This document shows positions 34,701 through 49,700 of a DNA stretch of 64,000 nt, piece by piece. The DNA comes from Metallyticus violacea. Its lineage: Eukaryota > Arthropoda > Insecta > Mantodea > Metallyticidae. The first letter of the stretch is position 1, and each line of letters starts with the position of its first letter. Location: NCBI GenBank assembly GCA_030762175.1, contig CM060830.1, positions 44,442,501 to 44,506,500 of the forward strand. Direction: 5' to 3'. The position numbers and the translations under genes are program-made. The notes beneath the pieces were generated by a model, which saw only the letters and a list, made by a program, of their open reading frames with translations, ran no database searches and was not told where the DNA came from.

Positions 34701-37700
34701 TGTACAATACCCCTCTTTTCTGTTCCATCTCCAATTCTAACCTCCTATTATGTAACATCAAATGTATCAGTATGGTAGAACACAACAGTGAAATAGTAGC
34801 TTTATTCCACTTATTGGATAAACTGGGATCATTGAGAAATACATTCCTTACACGTATCTCAGTTCATCAGAATTATTTGTTATGTGAACTGCATTTAGCC
34901 AATGTAATTGTGAAGAGAACCTCCAAGCAAATGTTATGACTTACCTTTATTTTCCTCAGCTTCATTACGTAGTTTCTCCATGCAATCTTTATCTTTTGCA
35001 AGTATCACCTGGGCATCAGTAGATGGGTAGATCCAATATGTAGCAAAAATGAGATCAATACTATCATTGTTGGCAGAGTGCCACAGAGGAGGTGCTAATG
35101 TTCCTAGTAAATGAAAAAATCAACTTGCTAATTAAATGCATATATTTTTAAAAAAAAACTATACACATATTTAAGGCATTTCATATGACATTCAGTAACC
35201 ATCATCTAAACATTATCAAGGAAATATGAAATCCTTTGAATATTTTGCAATCAATATAAAAAAATTACACATTCCTCATCATTTCAGGTATGTAATTCTT
35301 TATCCTTCTAGATTACACAGAAAATGTAGCCTATAAATTTACTTCATATAAGTTCTAGCTTCCCTAGAGACATTTTTTTTTTTTATTAATTGATATCATT
35401 GTATGTTTCAGTTGAACTACACACTTTTAAAGCTTCACTTACTTTTCATAAATGTATGGAACTGGTTTCCAGAACATTTAGTTCCCATCTTCAGCCAGGC
35501 TAAAGTTCAACTGTCGGATCATTCGTTGAGCTGTGGGAATGTATTTTTCTGCTCTGGTGGCGGTGTGATAAACTTGTAGTTTATGTTTTCATCCCCGGCA
35601 ATGTCAAAGTTCATTATGCTGTCTTTGTATTTGTAGATGTAGATTTTCTCCCAGGTTGCTAATTTCGTAGGTTCTTGTACTGATTTTAATAATTTTGCTT
35701 TATTTATTATGTCGTGATTTTGTGTCCAAAAATAATATGCTACTGCTGATTTTTCTAATTGCTTGTACTTTATGTTCCTGAAATGTTCCTTTAACAGTGT
35801 GCCTATGTTTCTCTTTGTTTTTCCAATGTAGATTTTTTCATATTCTGCACAGTTTATTTTGTAACTACCTGATTTTTCTTCTTGTGGAATACTGTCATTA
35901 ACATTTTCTATCAGCAAATTTTGAACATTAAATCTATTAATCGGTGCCAACCTGATATTAAAATCTTTAAGAATATTCTGAAATTTTTTGTGGCCCATGG
36001 ATGATATGTGAATTTTTTAAAAATTAGTTTATCTTTTCTTGCTGAAAGTGTTGTGGTTTCTTTGATATGTTTTTGTCTCTTGAATTTCTGCACCTTTTTA
36101 TGCACTAGTTCTTTTTTAAAACCATTTTTAACTGCTGTTTCTTCTATTTGTTTGTATTCATTAAAATATTCTTCTTTGCTAATTTGTAGGTTAACTAGCC
36201 AGTGTGATAAAATGTTAATTACTGCATGTTTGTGCGCGGTGGGGTTAAAACTGTCAGCTTTGATGTGATTATCTGCATGTGTATTCTTTCTGTATATTCC
36301 AAATTTAAGATTTTCTTGGCATTTCATTATTTTAATATCCAAGAATGGCAGCATGTTATCTGTTTCTATTTCGTATGTAAATGATATATTTATATCTTGT
36401 ATATTCAGAAGTTTAAGGCATCCTCAATGAGTTTTTTGTTAACTATGGCAAATATATCGTCTACATATCTGTACCATACCTTAAATATGTATGGAAAAGC
36501 TGTGTTGATGTGTGTTTCAAATCTACTCATGAAGAGGTTAGCTAGAAATGGAAATAAGGGGCTGACCATTGTAAGTCCTGCTTATTCTTTATAAAATTTT
36601 CCTTCAAAAGTAAAAAAGTAAAAAAATTTTTTTACTCTTTGTGATCTATTATAATGATAAGTTATAGTAGGCTATGGAAGAAATGCAACTCCATAATATA
36701 TTGTTTGATTTAATAATATAGGACGAGTGAAGTTTTTGTTTTTAAATGTAGTCATCATTTTTCATAATAAATGATATCTTAAAATTCAATCATTTTAACC
36801 TGAAAAGTTTTTGGTACCTTGAATTTGCTATATTTTCAACATACTGTTTCATAGATTAAAGCCTGTCTTGCTTTTTTGTCGCTCTCTTGATAACAGCAAA
36901 ATTGGTAAGAAAGAGTAGCTCCACACCAGAAAATAATAGTGAATTACCTGGAACTCGCCAGTAATTGTGGGATACATTAGAAGTCTTACAGCAGTGTTAT
37001 TACTGTTCTATCCACTACAGAAACCACTTATTCTGTTCCATCTTCAGACCATTCGTTCGTTATCTGAATCATGATGTATGAATATAGGAAAAAATAAAAG
37101 CAACTAAAAATATCCTCATATAATTTTAATTTGAAAATCAACAATGCCAGATAGTTGCAATACATCATTATCAGTAAATTAAGAAATTAACAAGAACAAG
37201 CTTGAACTGCTAATTGAAACTTGTACAGTTAGTTACATCATTATCAGTAAATTAAGAAATTAACAAGAACAAGCTTGAACTGCTAATTGAAACTTGTACA
37301 GTTAGTTGAGTCAGTCGACAGCTTAGGATACGGACGATGGTCTGCAAAACATGTTATAATTGTAAACTAGTAAGTGGAGCCAATAAGAGTCTGTAGTTTG
37401 ACTCAAGTCATTCAATAATATGAAGAACAAGCTGCATTTTGCTATATTTACATAGTGACTTGAAGGAAAAGTTTACATTAGCAAATTACAGACATACAAT
37501 CTATACTCAAGAAACACCTATACGGTTGCATCTGAATGGATTAATGGAATTGTTAAGAAAAGAGTGAGATTTATGATGGGTTAGGAAAGAGTATATACTC
37601 CACAAAAACAAACCCACAATAACAAATTGACAGTGAATACCAAAAAGCTTCAAGATGTATAGAAAAATCTTAAAATACATTTATTTGCTATATCAAGATT

Positions 37701-40700
37701 TCTATAAAGTGTTCATTTGCCCTCAAAGAATTCTGTACATTCTGAAGAAGAAGATGAGTAGAGAAATAGTAGTTAAAGATATTTTATTTAAAGCAGTTCT
37801 GTCATACTACTTTACTAGGTGATTTCCCTCAAATAAACTTTACTCACATTGCATTATAAAAACAATAAAATGTTCAATGTTTCATTCTGTCATAAATACA
37901 GCCTGGAAAGAAATTAATTGTTGGCAAAAAGTAAAAATGTCCACCAATTTCAGAATTGATTATGCTAAAGTCCATTTTGTTAATACATTAAAAGTAATCA
38001 TATTACTCAAATGGTCAAATTCTAAAAGCTTCTAATGCATCACAAAATTGTACAAACAAAAGTAAGTAAAATTTTAGGTAGGTTAAAAGTAAAACTACTT
38101 AAAATCATGTCAACACATTAAAACACTCTTGACGTTCCACGTTTAAAAAAAACTGGGACATGTTTCGTGAAGACCTTGCTCACATTGTCAACCATGAAAG
38201 ACTAATGGATCAATCAAAATTGGCAGTGTAAGTGACTGTGAGTGCTCTGGTGGTTTATTGATGAACTTATACAAAATGTTGTCTGCTTCTGGGATACTGA
38301 AATTCTTGAGTCTATGTTCATATTTTTTTATGAAAATTTTTTCCCATATACTGAGTTCCTTTGGGTGTTGCATTGCTTTTAATAAAGTGATATCCTTCTC
38401 AATTTCATAGTGTTCATTCCAAAGATGTGCTGCAACCACTGATTTTTCTATTTGTTTATATTTAATGTTTCTCCAGTGTTCCTTTAATCTGATACATATA
38501 TTCCTTTTTGTCTTGCCTATGTACACTTTTTCACAGTCTTTGCAATTATTCATATATATACCAGAATTTTCTGCTTTGGGTCTAGGGTCTGTATTGTTTA
38601 ACTTCAACAGTTTGCCAACACTGTACTTATTTTTAGGTGCTAAAGAGATGTTGTACTGTTTGAAAATTTTCTGAAATTTATTATTGAGGTATGGGTGGTA
38701 AGTGAGCTTATGGTAAGTTTTTTCTTTCAATAAAGTACTAAGTGTGGTAATTTGTTTAATTTTCTTTTTCCTTTGAATCTTTTTGTTTTTTGATCAATAA
38801 TTTGTTTGTTAAATCCATTAAATTTTGCTGCCTCTTATATGTGTATGTATTCCTTTTTATACTCTTCTTTATTTATTGGTAAATTGAGCAATCTTTAAAC
38901 CATGCTATTAAAGGCTGCTTCTTTATGAGGTCTAGGGTTGAAACCATGAGCTTTTATATAATTGTCCATGTGTGTATCCTTTCTATAAATGCCAAATCCC
39001 AGTTTATTATTGCTTTTTATTATCTTAAAATTCAAAAAAGGTAATGTACTGTTAATTTCAGTTTCCATAGTGAATTTAATCATGGGTTCTTGCAAATTTA
39101 ATAGTTTTACTGCATTTTCTATGTATCTGTCCTTTACAATGGCAAAAATATCATCCACTTATCTATACCAGACCTTGAATATGTATGGAAAGGCTTTTGT
39201 GTTGTGTGTTTCAAAGAAAACAGTAAAATAAAAATTCAGATTTATATTTTATTCACTATCGTATATTTCAGTGTATTCCTTTATGGAGCGAGATATTCTT
39301 TTGAGACATTACACTTAAGGGTTTCAGGAGTGGGAAGGCAAATTGGTTAGCCTCCATAGTCATTTTGTTTACAATTAGTATCATGTCTGAGCAAGAGGTA
39401 TGCTCATCAATCATATAATGTATTATAACATTTTTGGCATGGGAAGGTATAAAAGCTGAAATTTTGCAAAGACTAAGGAAACAGTTTGGAAATAAGACAA
39501 CGTCTTTAGACACAAGTGTATGAGTGGTACAAAAGTTTCACAGAAGGATGAGAAACTGTGGAAAATGAGAGTCACCAACATCAACCTCAGACTAAAGTAA
39601 CAGAAACAAATATTTGGACTATTTGAGATCTTATAAAGTGTGACTGACTTTTGACAATTTCTGAAATCACTTCTGAGATTAGTATAGGTTAGGGAAGTGT
39701 TCAATCCATCATTTCAAATGACTTGGATAATTGAAAAGTCTTGATAAGGTGGGTTCCACAAATTCTTACCAAGGATCAAAAGGCTGCAAATATGGGAGTA
39801 TGTCAAGAGGCTTCTGGCTCATTACTTGGAATAAGAAGAAATATTTCTCCATTAAATCACTACCTGTAATAAAACATAGGTACACCCTGAGTAAAAGCAA
39901 GCCAATTACGGCATGGAGGAAAAGAGGGGGAATCCACTCCTATCAAAGCAAAAACTTGCATGTCAACTGGGAAGATTATTCTGACAGTTTTCTGAGACTG
40001 AGAGGCATTTTGTTCATCGATTTTCTATATAAATGTAGAACAGCCTACGTAGTTTATTACTGCCAGCTTCTTATCAAGGCAAAACATGCTTATTGGTTAA
40101 AAAGAAAACTGATTTGATAAGCTCTTCCCCTCCATCCACCTACACTTACTTTGAAAAGTATAAAACTCAAGATCTACTGGACAGTGTTAAACCCCCTTCT
40201 TATAGTTCAGACTTATTATTTGCACTAACCATATGTTTGGATCATTAAAACAGTATTGGGAGTTTCAATTAAATTAAATTAAATTAAATGTTTTTAATAA
40301 ATTAAAAAAAATTCTGGTTTATTTTTGATTCACTCTGTAATTACAGCAAACTTACCAACTGAAGTTAATCTCTGCAATCCTGTGAACTTGTTAGGAGCAT
40401 CCCTGCTTACTCTTTTTGAGTTCTTTGTGATTTGCCCTAATGTGCGCTCATCTCTCCTTCCAATATCATCTGGTTGAATGCCTTCACCTGGGTATCCTTG
40501 CTGGATGCCACCCAAGGGTTCAACATTTACAGGACCATAGAGCATTTCATAGTCTGAATCATGGCTGCCTTGCATTGGAGAATCATACATTTTCTCATCC
40601 ATGGCACCATAACTTAAAGGGGCAATGTGCTGCTGTTGAGACCACTGATGTCCAGGCACATTAGGATGATTATTCATTAGACTGCCATGCTTCCTTACAT

Positions 40701-43700
40701 TAGGATATTCACTATGTCCTGCAAGGAAACAACACCAACTCATTTGTTTTGAACACCTGAAGATTTTAGAATTTTTGGACGCTACAGAAAGTTTGGTGAT
40801 AATTATATGAAAAACTTTGCTCACCTGGAAATTCAGCTGCTATCATCTCCTCTTGCTCACCTGCATCATTAGATGATACACGATTACGTCCTCTATTAGT
40901 TACAACATAATGTCCACTTCCAGGTCCTTTGCTTGTGCCATCACCACGGTGTCTGAAATTTGATTTTTCATCCTCACCAATACCCATAATCCCTCCTTCT
41001 TCAGGTTGGTTCAAGGTTTTTGCACCTTTGTAAATATCCCAGAAGTCTGGATGGGTCTCCATATAATGACTTGCTTCTGCAGATGTATTGACTGTATTGT
41101 TGTACTCAAGAGATTTGCGCTGGGCTGTAAATTTATATAGTTATAGTTTAGTAAAGCAAGAAGTATACTATACATTACAATGTAAAGAAAAACAAAAATA
41201 AAATAAAAATGAAGTGAAGAAATATGATGTAAAAATGGAATAATTTACCAAAAGAATTAAGAATTATGTTGAATAATTCAGAGTAAATTTGAATATTGAA
41301 AGATTAGGAAGAATATATGGACAAGTCAGAGAAAAAATGGTTAAGAAAAATAGGGTAGATAATTTAGAAAATATTTCCCACAAGTAAACCTAGATGATGA
41401 GGAGGAGGAGGAGGAGGAGGAATTTTTTAACAACTACAACAACAATTCCTTATACATCTACAGCTTTGATATAAGGGTATAATAGGGCCAGGAGAGTAAA
41501 AGCAACTGTCATAAAATAGTTATGGATAAAGAAGAAATTGTTCAATGTCTCAATTGTATGTGTGGGCTTATGAGGAAGGGTGGAGATCCTGTCTTTACAA
41601 AACTGGCAATCAGAGTTCTCATCCTTGTAAGAGCACAGTAATGCCTTTTGAAAGTCCCAAAGGCTCTGGATCCACTAATTTCTAGGGTATTACCTGGTTC
41701 ACAGAATAACCCACAGATTGCAGCAGCAGTTCCAAAGCAGATTTATTATCAAAACCCACCATATTCCATAGAAACATTTGTGCAATAATACATGGATTGG
41801 TCAAGAATTGAAGTAGCTCTAGCTGTTTGTTGCAGTGCAATTTTGCATATAAAGGAAAAATGGTATTCATACAGATATGACAAACACTCTGGGGGACTTT
41901 GCACCATTATTTTTAACTATTTCATTAAAGAGAGAGTTTAAGCATGGTCTCGAAAGCTTGGAAGATGTCCCATAAAGTGGATGACTAAAACCCATCACAA
42001 CATCAGATATTATTGAATTGCACAATAAAAAATTATTGGCAAAATGGGTACCATAAGTGGTGACTCAAGATAAAAGGCGAATCATAGTGCAATTAGTTAG
42101 CATAGTTTGGCCCATTTTCAGAGAGATCTCTCCAACTTTATGCATCCATTTGGGACCAATGATGAAGCATGGGTGCACTACTACACACCTGAAACAAAAC
42201 AGCAGCCTAAACAATGAAAGCATCACAATTTTTCACTGTCAAAGAAACCCAAGTGTAAGAGATACACTGGGATGACATAGTGTTGGTTTCCTGGGATGTT
42301 AAAGTTGTACTGCTAATTATCTTACCACTGAAGCATCTGTCACTGGAGCATTTTATGCTAACATTTTGGACCTATTAAAGACAAAAATATGTGAGAAAAG
42401 GCCAAGTTTTTCAAAGAAGAAAGTCATCTTGCATTAAGACAATGTTGGCTTCATCAGACTTTCATCTGTTGCCTAAACCAAGAAAATTCCTCATTTTCAT
42501 CCAATGAAGAACTTAAATCATCAGCTGAGGCATTTTTTGCAGGCCAGGAGATCTGATTTTCATGGTGGGTTAAAGGCTTTGGAGCATTGTTGGACAAAGG
42601 AGACTGTTGAAAAATAAAAAAAAATTTCAAAAAGCATACCATCATCTTATGCTTCATTCAAGAACTTTTCAAATGACTCTCATAGCTTATGCTTACCTGA
42701 AGAATATATAATGACTCCTGGTGGCTCTAGCTGCTGACTCAAAGCGACCATTTTTGTAGAAAGTGTAGAGTTGAATCTTAATTTGCAAAGATCTGCTCTA
42801 CTTTGAGATTGTATAGAGCTTCCTATAAAGAAAACAAAAAAGGTAAAAGCTTATGAACATGCTTTTAGAAGTAAATAATGATTCATGATAAAGAGAAATT
42901 AAAAGTTACAAAAGTATTTTTCTGGTTTTAATATCCATATGAGTGCCAAAGATATATGGGACAATTACTGCAATGAATTGATGCAGGAAAAATAAAATCA
43001 CAATCTCATCAAATGAGAATTTTCCTGGTATCAAAATTTGGTGTCTTAAAGTTTGTGCAAACTAAGGAAACTATATTATGACTCCAGGAAGGGAAAAATG
43101 CTTCATAACACAGAAATAAAACATAACTTATTAAACCATAACTCTAACATGACTGGTCCAAATGTAAAAGGAGGAGATTTGGACAGGGGCGAAGTGTTCA
43201 TTAAGTCTGTATATATAATCTATAAGGGTTTCATGGAACCAGTTTTCTGTCAATTATATCATAAAATATATTCATATTAATTTTTATATTAATTAATTTG
43301 TCACTTATTTCTTAGGTAAAAAGAAGCAGACATCTTTCTAATTTAATTAACTGTCAAACTAACCTTAAACCCTTACTGTGTATTTAACACTTCCTGCCTT
43401 CATTCTCCTTTGCTTAACTTTCCTGATTCATTTTTCTCACTCTCTTCCTACATACATCCCTATTTTTTTACTTCTCTCTGCTCTACAGTCTGCTAGACTT
43501 TTATTGCTATTCTTCTTGCTACACATCCCATTTTTTTTTCCAAATTTCCTCTCTCTCTGTTCTGCATTGCACTAAACAATTAAACATTTTTTCTAACATG
43601 ACACATAACACATTCTTCCACATTATTCCCTTTATAGCATTTAAAAACCATTGTATTTGATCTCATCCAAACAAATCCTTCTCTCCCTTGCCTATCACAT

Positions 43701-46700
43701 TGTCTACATATTTCTCCCTAGGGTTACTTCTTGCCAATGATTTAATGGTCAATTCCTTTACAGAGGGTAGTTTATATAAGGTATTAAAGAAAACAGATGG
43801 TTACTGTAAGGAATAGGGACTTGTATAACAAAAAGTGATGGTATGTAAAAAGGTTCAAAATTAAGAAAAGAGGAGGAGTGATTCACAGCAGGTAGGAAAA
43901 TTTAAATTATTGATTTCATCTATCTAGCTATAAAAATAAATGGTACAGGCAACTGAGAGAAACACAAGAAGTTGGCACTAGTAAAAGGGGGATTGATATG
44001 AAGTTAGTAAGAAAATGTTTGCATATTCCACTAGTAATAGGAGTAACATGGCTGGAAAGAATATATGTTGAATCAAGATAGGCATAGAAGTAGAAGTTTG
44101 GGATATAGAGGAAGGGTGAGGGGATATGAATGAAGATTTGGCCATGTGGTGCAAAATGGTAATAAAAGTACCAGAATATTCTGATAATGTTCATGCTATG
44201 ATAGCAATGGATAAATCTGGTGTGCAAGGGATGATTATGGAGAAGGAACTAAATGTTGGTACAAGAGGTATGTATACTAAACAATTTCTGATACATTACA
44301 AGAATAGTAGAAATTATAGCCGTTGAATGATTTATATTACAGGGCTGTTACAAATAAATAAAAATCAGTGATATTTGGGCAGAAAGAATAATTTACAAAG
44401 AGGATGTTTGAAGACTATAAGATGATAATTAGAGGATATGGATAGCCAGATTATGTATACTTTGATGAAAGAAAACAGTTCACTTAACTCTCATATGGAA
44501 ATTCAGATGAAATAGAGAATAGAATGTGAATAAATGTAATTTTAGAGAAAGATAAGGGATTGCATGGTTGAGATTAAAGATATGGGGATCAAAGAGACCA
44601 AGAAGAAATCTAGAGCAAGGGGGCACCCAATTTGTGGAAATGAAGAAAATGTTCAGCATTTATTATTTGAATGTATAGGAATGAAACAATGGAGAATGAT
44701 TAAGATCACTGTATGATTGAGTCAAACTACACACTCTTATTGGCTCTGCTTACTTGTTTATAACATGTAGTACATGTTTCACGAACACAATATTCGCATC
44801 TTCAGCTACCCGTTGACTGCTGGATCATTTGTTATACTATGTCAATGTGTATTCTGCTCTGGTGGAGGTGTGATGAACTTATAGTTTATGTTTTCATCCC
44901 TGGAAGTAATGAAGCTCATTAAACTATTTCTGTATTTGTAAATGTAGATTTTTTCCCATGTTGCTAATTCTGTAGGTCCTTGTACTAATTTTAATAATTT
45001 TGCCTTATTCACTGCGTCATGGTTTTCTGTCCAGAAATGAGATATACTATTGCTAATTTCTCAATTGTATGTAAATTATGTTCCTGAAATGTTCTTTTAA
45101 CCATGTGCCTATGTATCTCTTCTTTTTTTCAATATAAACTTTTTCGCATTCTGCACAATTATTTGGTAAATACCTGCTTTTTCTCTCTGGCAGAATACTG
45201 TCATTAACATTATCTATCAGGAGATTTTAGCATTAAATCTGTAAAAGGTTTTAATCTGATATTGAGTTTGAGCCAATAAGAGTGTGTAGTTTGACTCAAT
45301 CATAGAATGATCTTAATTATATGATTAGCTTCACTGTACAAATTCCAATTAGCATTTCTAGTTAATAAGAATGAGTTTGCTGAAAAAAATGGTTCAAAAT
45401 GAATAGAGAAATAGTATATAGAAACATTTTTAAAGATACTGTACAAATGAAGGCCTTGGGAGAATATTTATTCAAAGTAAAGAATAAATGGACAGGCTGA
45501 ATTGATAAGAGGTAGATGTAATTAATTAATTCAAGAAGAATTAACATGGAAACAGAGAAAGAGCTTAAAACATAAAAATATCCAGGAAATTAAATAAGGA
45601 AAGGATAAGGAAAGAGAATCCTCTGTGTCATGAAAGAGCTGCCCGAAGTGATGGCTGAGCCTTTATCTTCTGGAATTCATACGACACTTCTGCTGAACCA
45701 AAGATAGAGATAGGTGTTATTTTGATTTTTTCTAAGAATTGGAATAATACTAATTATGATCAGTTTATAACTTATTAAATACATTTATTATAATTTAGTA
45801 ATAGTATTTGTGGGGCATCATACCTAAGAATGACCTGGGCCAGGTAGGTGGAGGCCACTTGCAGATTTCTTAGCATTTTAATAAATATTCAATATTTCTC
45901 CCTACCCAACTTTTTATGATCCTTTACAACAACAAGATCTTTTTATCCTGTAAACTACTCCAAATTTCCTGCTTTTCTACATTTTCCATCCTTCTCACTT
46001 CCTCCCAGAATCCCATCATATTCCTTTCTACTTGCTGCCATATATTTTCCATTCCAACCTCTTCTAGCCTTTATCCTACTTTCTCCCACCAACTATCTAC
46101 TCTCTTTGCTTATTTTTTGATTTCATACATTCCTTAGGTATATTAATACCCTGTAACCTCAAATTCCTAAACCAATATTTAAAAACTCTCTTCATTAATT
46201 ATTCCTTTTCTCCTGTCCCGAATTTGGCCAAAGCTACACTATTTGTTCAAGCAAAATGAAATCCCACACTTCCTAACAAAACATCCTAAGAATTAAATCA
46301 ATCTTCAACTCAGCCCTCTTAAGTGTCCATACTTCAAAATATAAGTTTTATATTCTGCAGCCATTTAACTGATATTTATGGAATTTTGTATAAGCATACT
46401 TTAATTGCTCTCATGGCTGATTTTATTTTTATCATCACAGTTAATAAGTGCTTCCCAACTTACATAACTGCTTAATTTTACTCAAATAATTCCTTTAGCA
46501 CTTTCTTTACCACCTATTTGTCCACTTTCCTCAGTTACTGAATGCTGTTTTCAGGCGAGGGCAATTTTCCATTTTATACTTATTAGGACACATTAAGAAA
46601 AACTGCTGGTTTACCTGTTTTAAAGCTGAAAGGCTCACTGGATCCTTCATGGTGCAGGCAATCTGCAATCCAGTAGAGAATCAAGTCATTGCCCAATCCT

Positions 46701-49700
46701 TCTATGCTCACACTAATGCCTCCAGTTTGAGAACCAGAAGAGTCTACCACTGGCTTATCTAGAAGTGGTGCACCATTCTTTCCATCTAATACCATCGTCT
46801 GCAATATAAGAGTAACTTATGCATCATTTCTACTTATAAATGAAAATGTGGAAGCAAAAGGTCAAACAGGATAAAGGAAAAAAAGGGGCGAAAAGAAAAA
46901 TAGCATCTAAAGGTGAAAAGCTGATATTGTTCTCTGATAAAAATGCAAAAATATGAAATGTGGGAAAGGCTAGAAAAATGAAAATAATAAATAGAGATCA
47001 AGAGAAACTAGCAGAAATGAAGTGCAGTACTCTATAGACTCAATACATGAGTTAACAAAACAAGTTTAAATCAAGATAAAAACAAAATAACATGGGTAAT
47101 AGATCATAAATTGACTACTAAAATGAGATGCACATTGTTTCGCTTTATACTAAAATTCATCTTTTCTATAAAAGCATTAATTAATTAAATACTATTTTAA
47201 TTCTGTTTTGAAGTTATTTCCTTGCTTCAGTTTTAGGGAGTTTTGTGATTAGTTATAAGGTATAAATCCTTTTACAAATGGGTGCTGTTTAATCATTTTT
47301 CTATTTACATTCACTCTATGCAATTTTTTTTTCCCCTTAGTGCTTTAGTGGTAAATATGTTGTTACTGTTGGTGAGAAAGTATTTATTTTTATATATAGA
47401 ATTATATATACATATAAAGATACAACTGTTAGCAAATCATTCTCTCTGAATATATTTCTGCTGATGTTCTCATGTCAAGCTTGTAAATTACTTTAAAAAC
47501 AACTTTTTGTAAAACTAGAATTCTTTTTAAATAGCTTGTACCAGTACTGCCCCAAATTTCAATTCCATACTGCAAATGAGAGTAAGCCAAACCATAGTAC
47601 ACTATTTTCAGAATGGAAGTGTCAAAATAGTGAGAAAGATTCATTAATAAGTACAGTTTGGAGCTTGCCTTCTTACATACTTGACCCATGATATGTAGGT
47701 TTGCTATCAATATAATACCCTAAGAAGTTAACTTGAACAATGTCCTCCTGCTACATTTATCACTAAGGTATCATTACCATTTTTCTCTTTAGTGCCGGAT
47801 TCCTTAAAACGTATTACTTTAGTTTTGCTTATATTAATATATTTTAAATATTGCAATATATTCATTGAGAATGTGGATATCAATGTTCCTGCTACAATGG
47901 ATCTGTGTCAGAATATGAAAGAAGTATCATCAGCACTTGAAATATTTTTGCAGTTTGTAATTTGGGGTAAATCATTAATAAATACAAGAATTAATAATGG
48001 ACAAAGTATGGATCCTTGGGTTAATAGTTTTGATGAATGAATAAACAACATAAAATACAAAAATAAACCCCAAAGATGACATTTCTTGAATATGCTGCAG
48101 ACTAAACCAAAAAAATTATAGAAAAACATAAAAGGAAATATTTGTGAAAAACTTAAAACAAAAGAATTAAATAATTTAATTGGAACAAACAGCAGATAAA
48201 TACTAGATTAATGGAGTTTTCAGATTTACATTTACAAACACTAGAGAAAATAAATCTGAAAGTACTAGAGAGAGATGGACAGAGCAATTTGTAGGAGGAA
48301 TAGTAGTTTTATGACATATGAGTGCAAGAACTACAAATGCTAAAATTCATATTTAAGATAAAAACATCACTCAAGTGGCTTGACTAAAATATGAGGATAG
48401 CTATTTAATTTTTGTAATTCAAGTAAGTAGATTGCCATAATTCATCAACTCTGCCCACTTATTCAAAGTAGCCTTTCCCATTCTCAATATAAAGTTGTAT
48501 CCTCTGGAACTAATCATAAAAGGAGCCACACAATGCTACTTTACAGATGGACTTCAGTTTTTTTTCTTGACAACTGGAAAGAGAAAAAAAAAATCATTGG
48601 TGGGAGGTTCACCAGTGTCACTCCAGATTCTTGCACAAATTCCATTGTTTACAAAGTGATGTTCACAGAGGTATTTTCACACTGTACTCACAAACGCCCC
48701 AACCCAGATTTTGGTTTTCTTTCTGTTAGTTTTTTGAAAGTCCTGGGGAGACAAACTGTGGTGCACCAGTGGGCAGTGACTGTTTTTATTCCTGAAGTGC
48801 AATGGTTAGAATGTGGCTACTTGCTGAGAAGAAATTTGCAACCATCATCTTTCACACACTTCAACATTGCTCAACTTTCACTGGGGGATCGCCATTTGGA
48901 AAGACACAGACTGCCAACAGTTCCTATTTGATTGATAAATCCAGTTTTGATTTGATTGATAAATCCAGTTTTCATCGTCTGTGGAGATTTTGTGGACATG
49001 TTGAGAGCTGCCATTGTCAAAATGAAGAACCATTTCTTGGCACATTCCATTGTTGCGGCCTTTTGCTTTTTAGTGAAGTTGTGGGGTACCCAACAACATA
49101 ACTTCCTCACACAAGATATTTGTTTAGGGTTTCTAATACCTGTGAAGAATAAATATTCAGAGACTCCTGTATTTTCCTGTAAGTCACTCATAGATCGTTT
49201 TTCACTTTTGCTTCCACACATTTGTGTGTTCATCTGTGGCTACTACTGATGGACATCTCATGTGCTCCTCATTTTCTAAGGCTGTTCTTTCTTGTTTAAA
49301 CTCTGCAAACCAGAAATAGACTACTGTACATGAAGGAGCAAAATGTGGAAAATTTCTCTCTAATTTTTCCCAGCTTACTATTGGGTCAAGTCATACTAAT
49401 AATCATAAAAAAAATCATCGCTCTCAAGTCACCTCTATCTTAGAGCTTCAGACTGTAAGCATATGACTACAATTAACATTTTGCTGCTGCAGCAACAATG
49501 CATGTATGTGCCCTTACTTCTGATATGATTACTAATCAAGATATATTCTTTCTAGAGCTGCCAATAGGAAACTTATGCCTGTCATAGCTTTTCAGATCCC
49601 CAAAAATTAACATTAAATAGCAACTAGTGCAGGATTTGAACTTTCAATCCCCTTATTACAGCAGATTTCAATTCAACACTCTAACAGAGGTTAATTAAAC

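Noticed and set aside
48533..49249. Plus-strand frames of 97-132 codons at 48533-49249
   Set aside because: They are antisense to a mariner transposase relic; the recognisable protein motifs are on the minus strand.
49610..49690. Functional tRNA gene
   Set aside because: A- and B-box-like text is present, but a paired acceptor stem and a clear anticodon arm could not be built.
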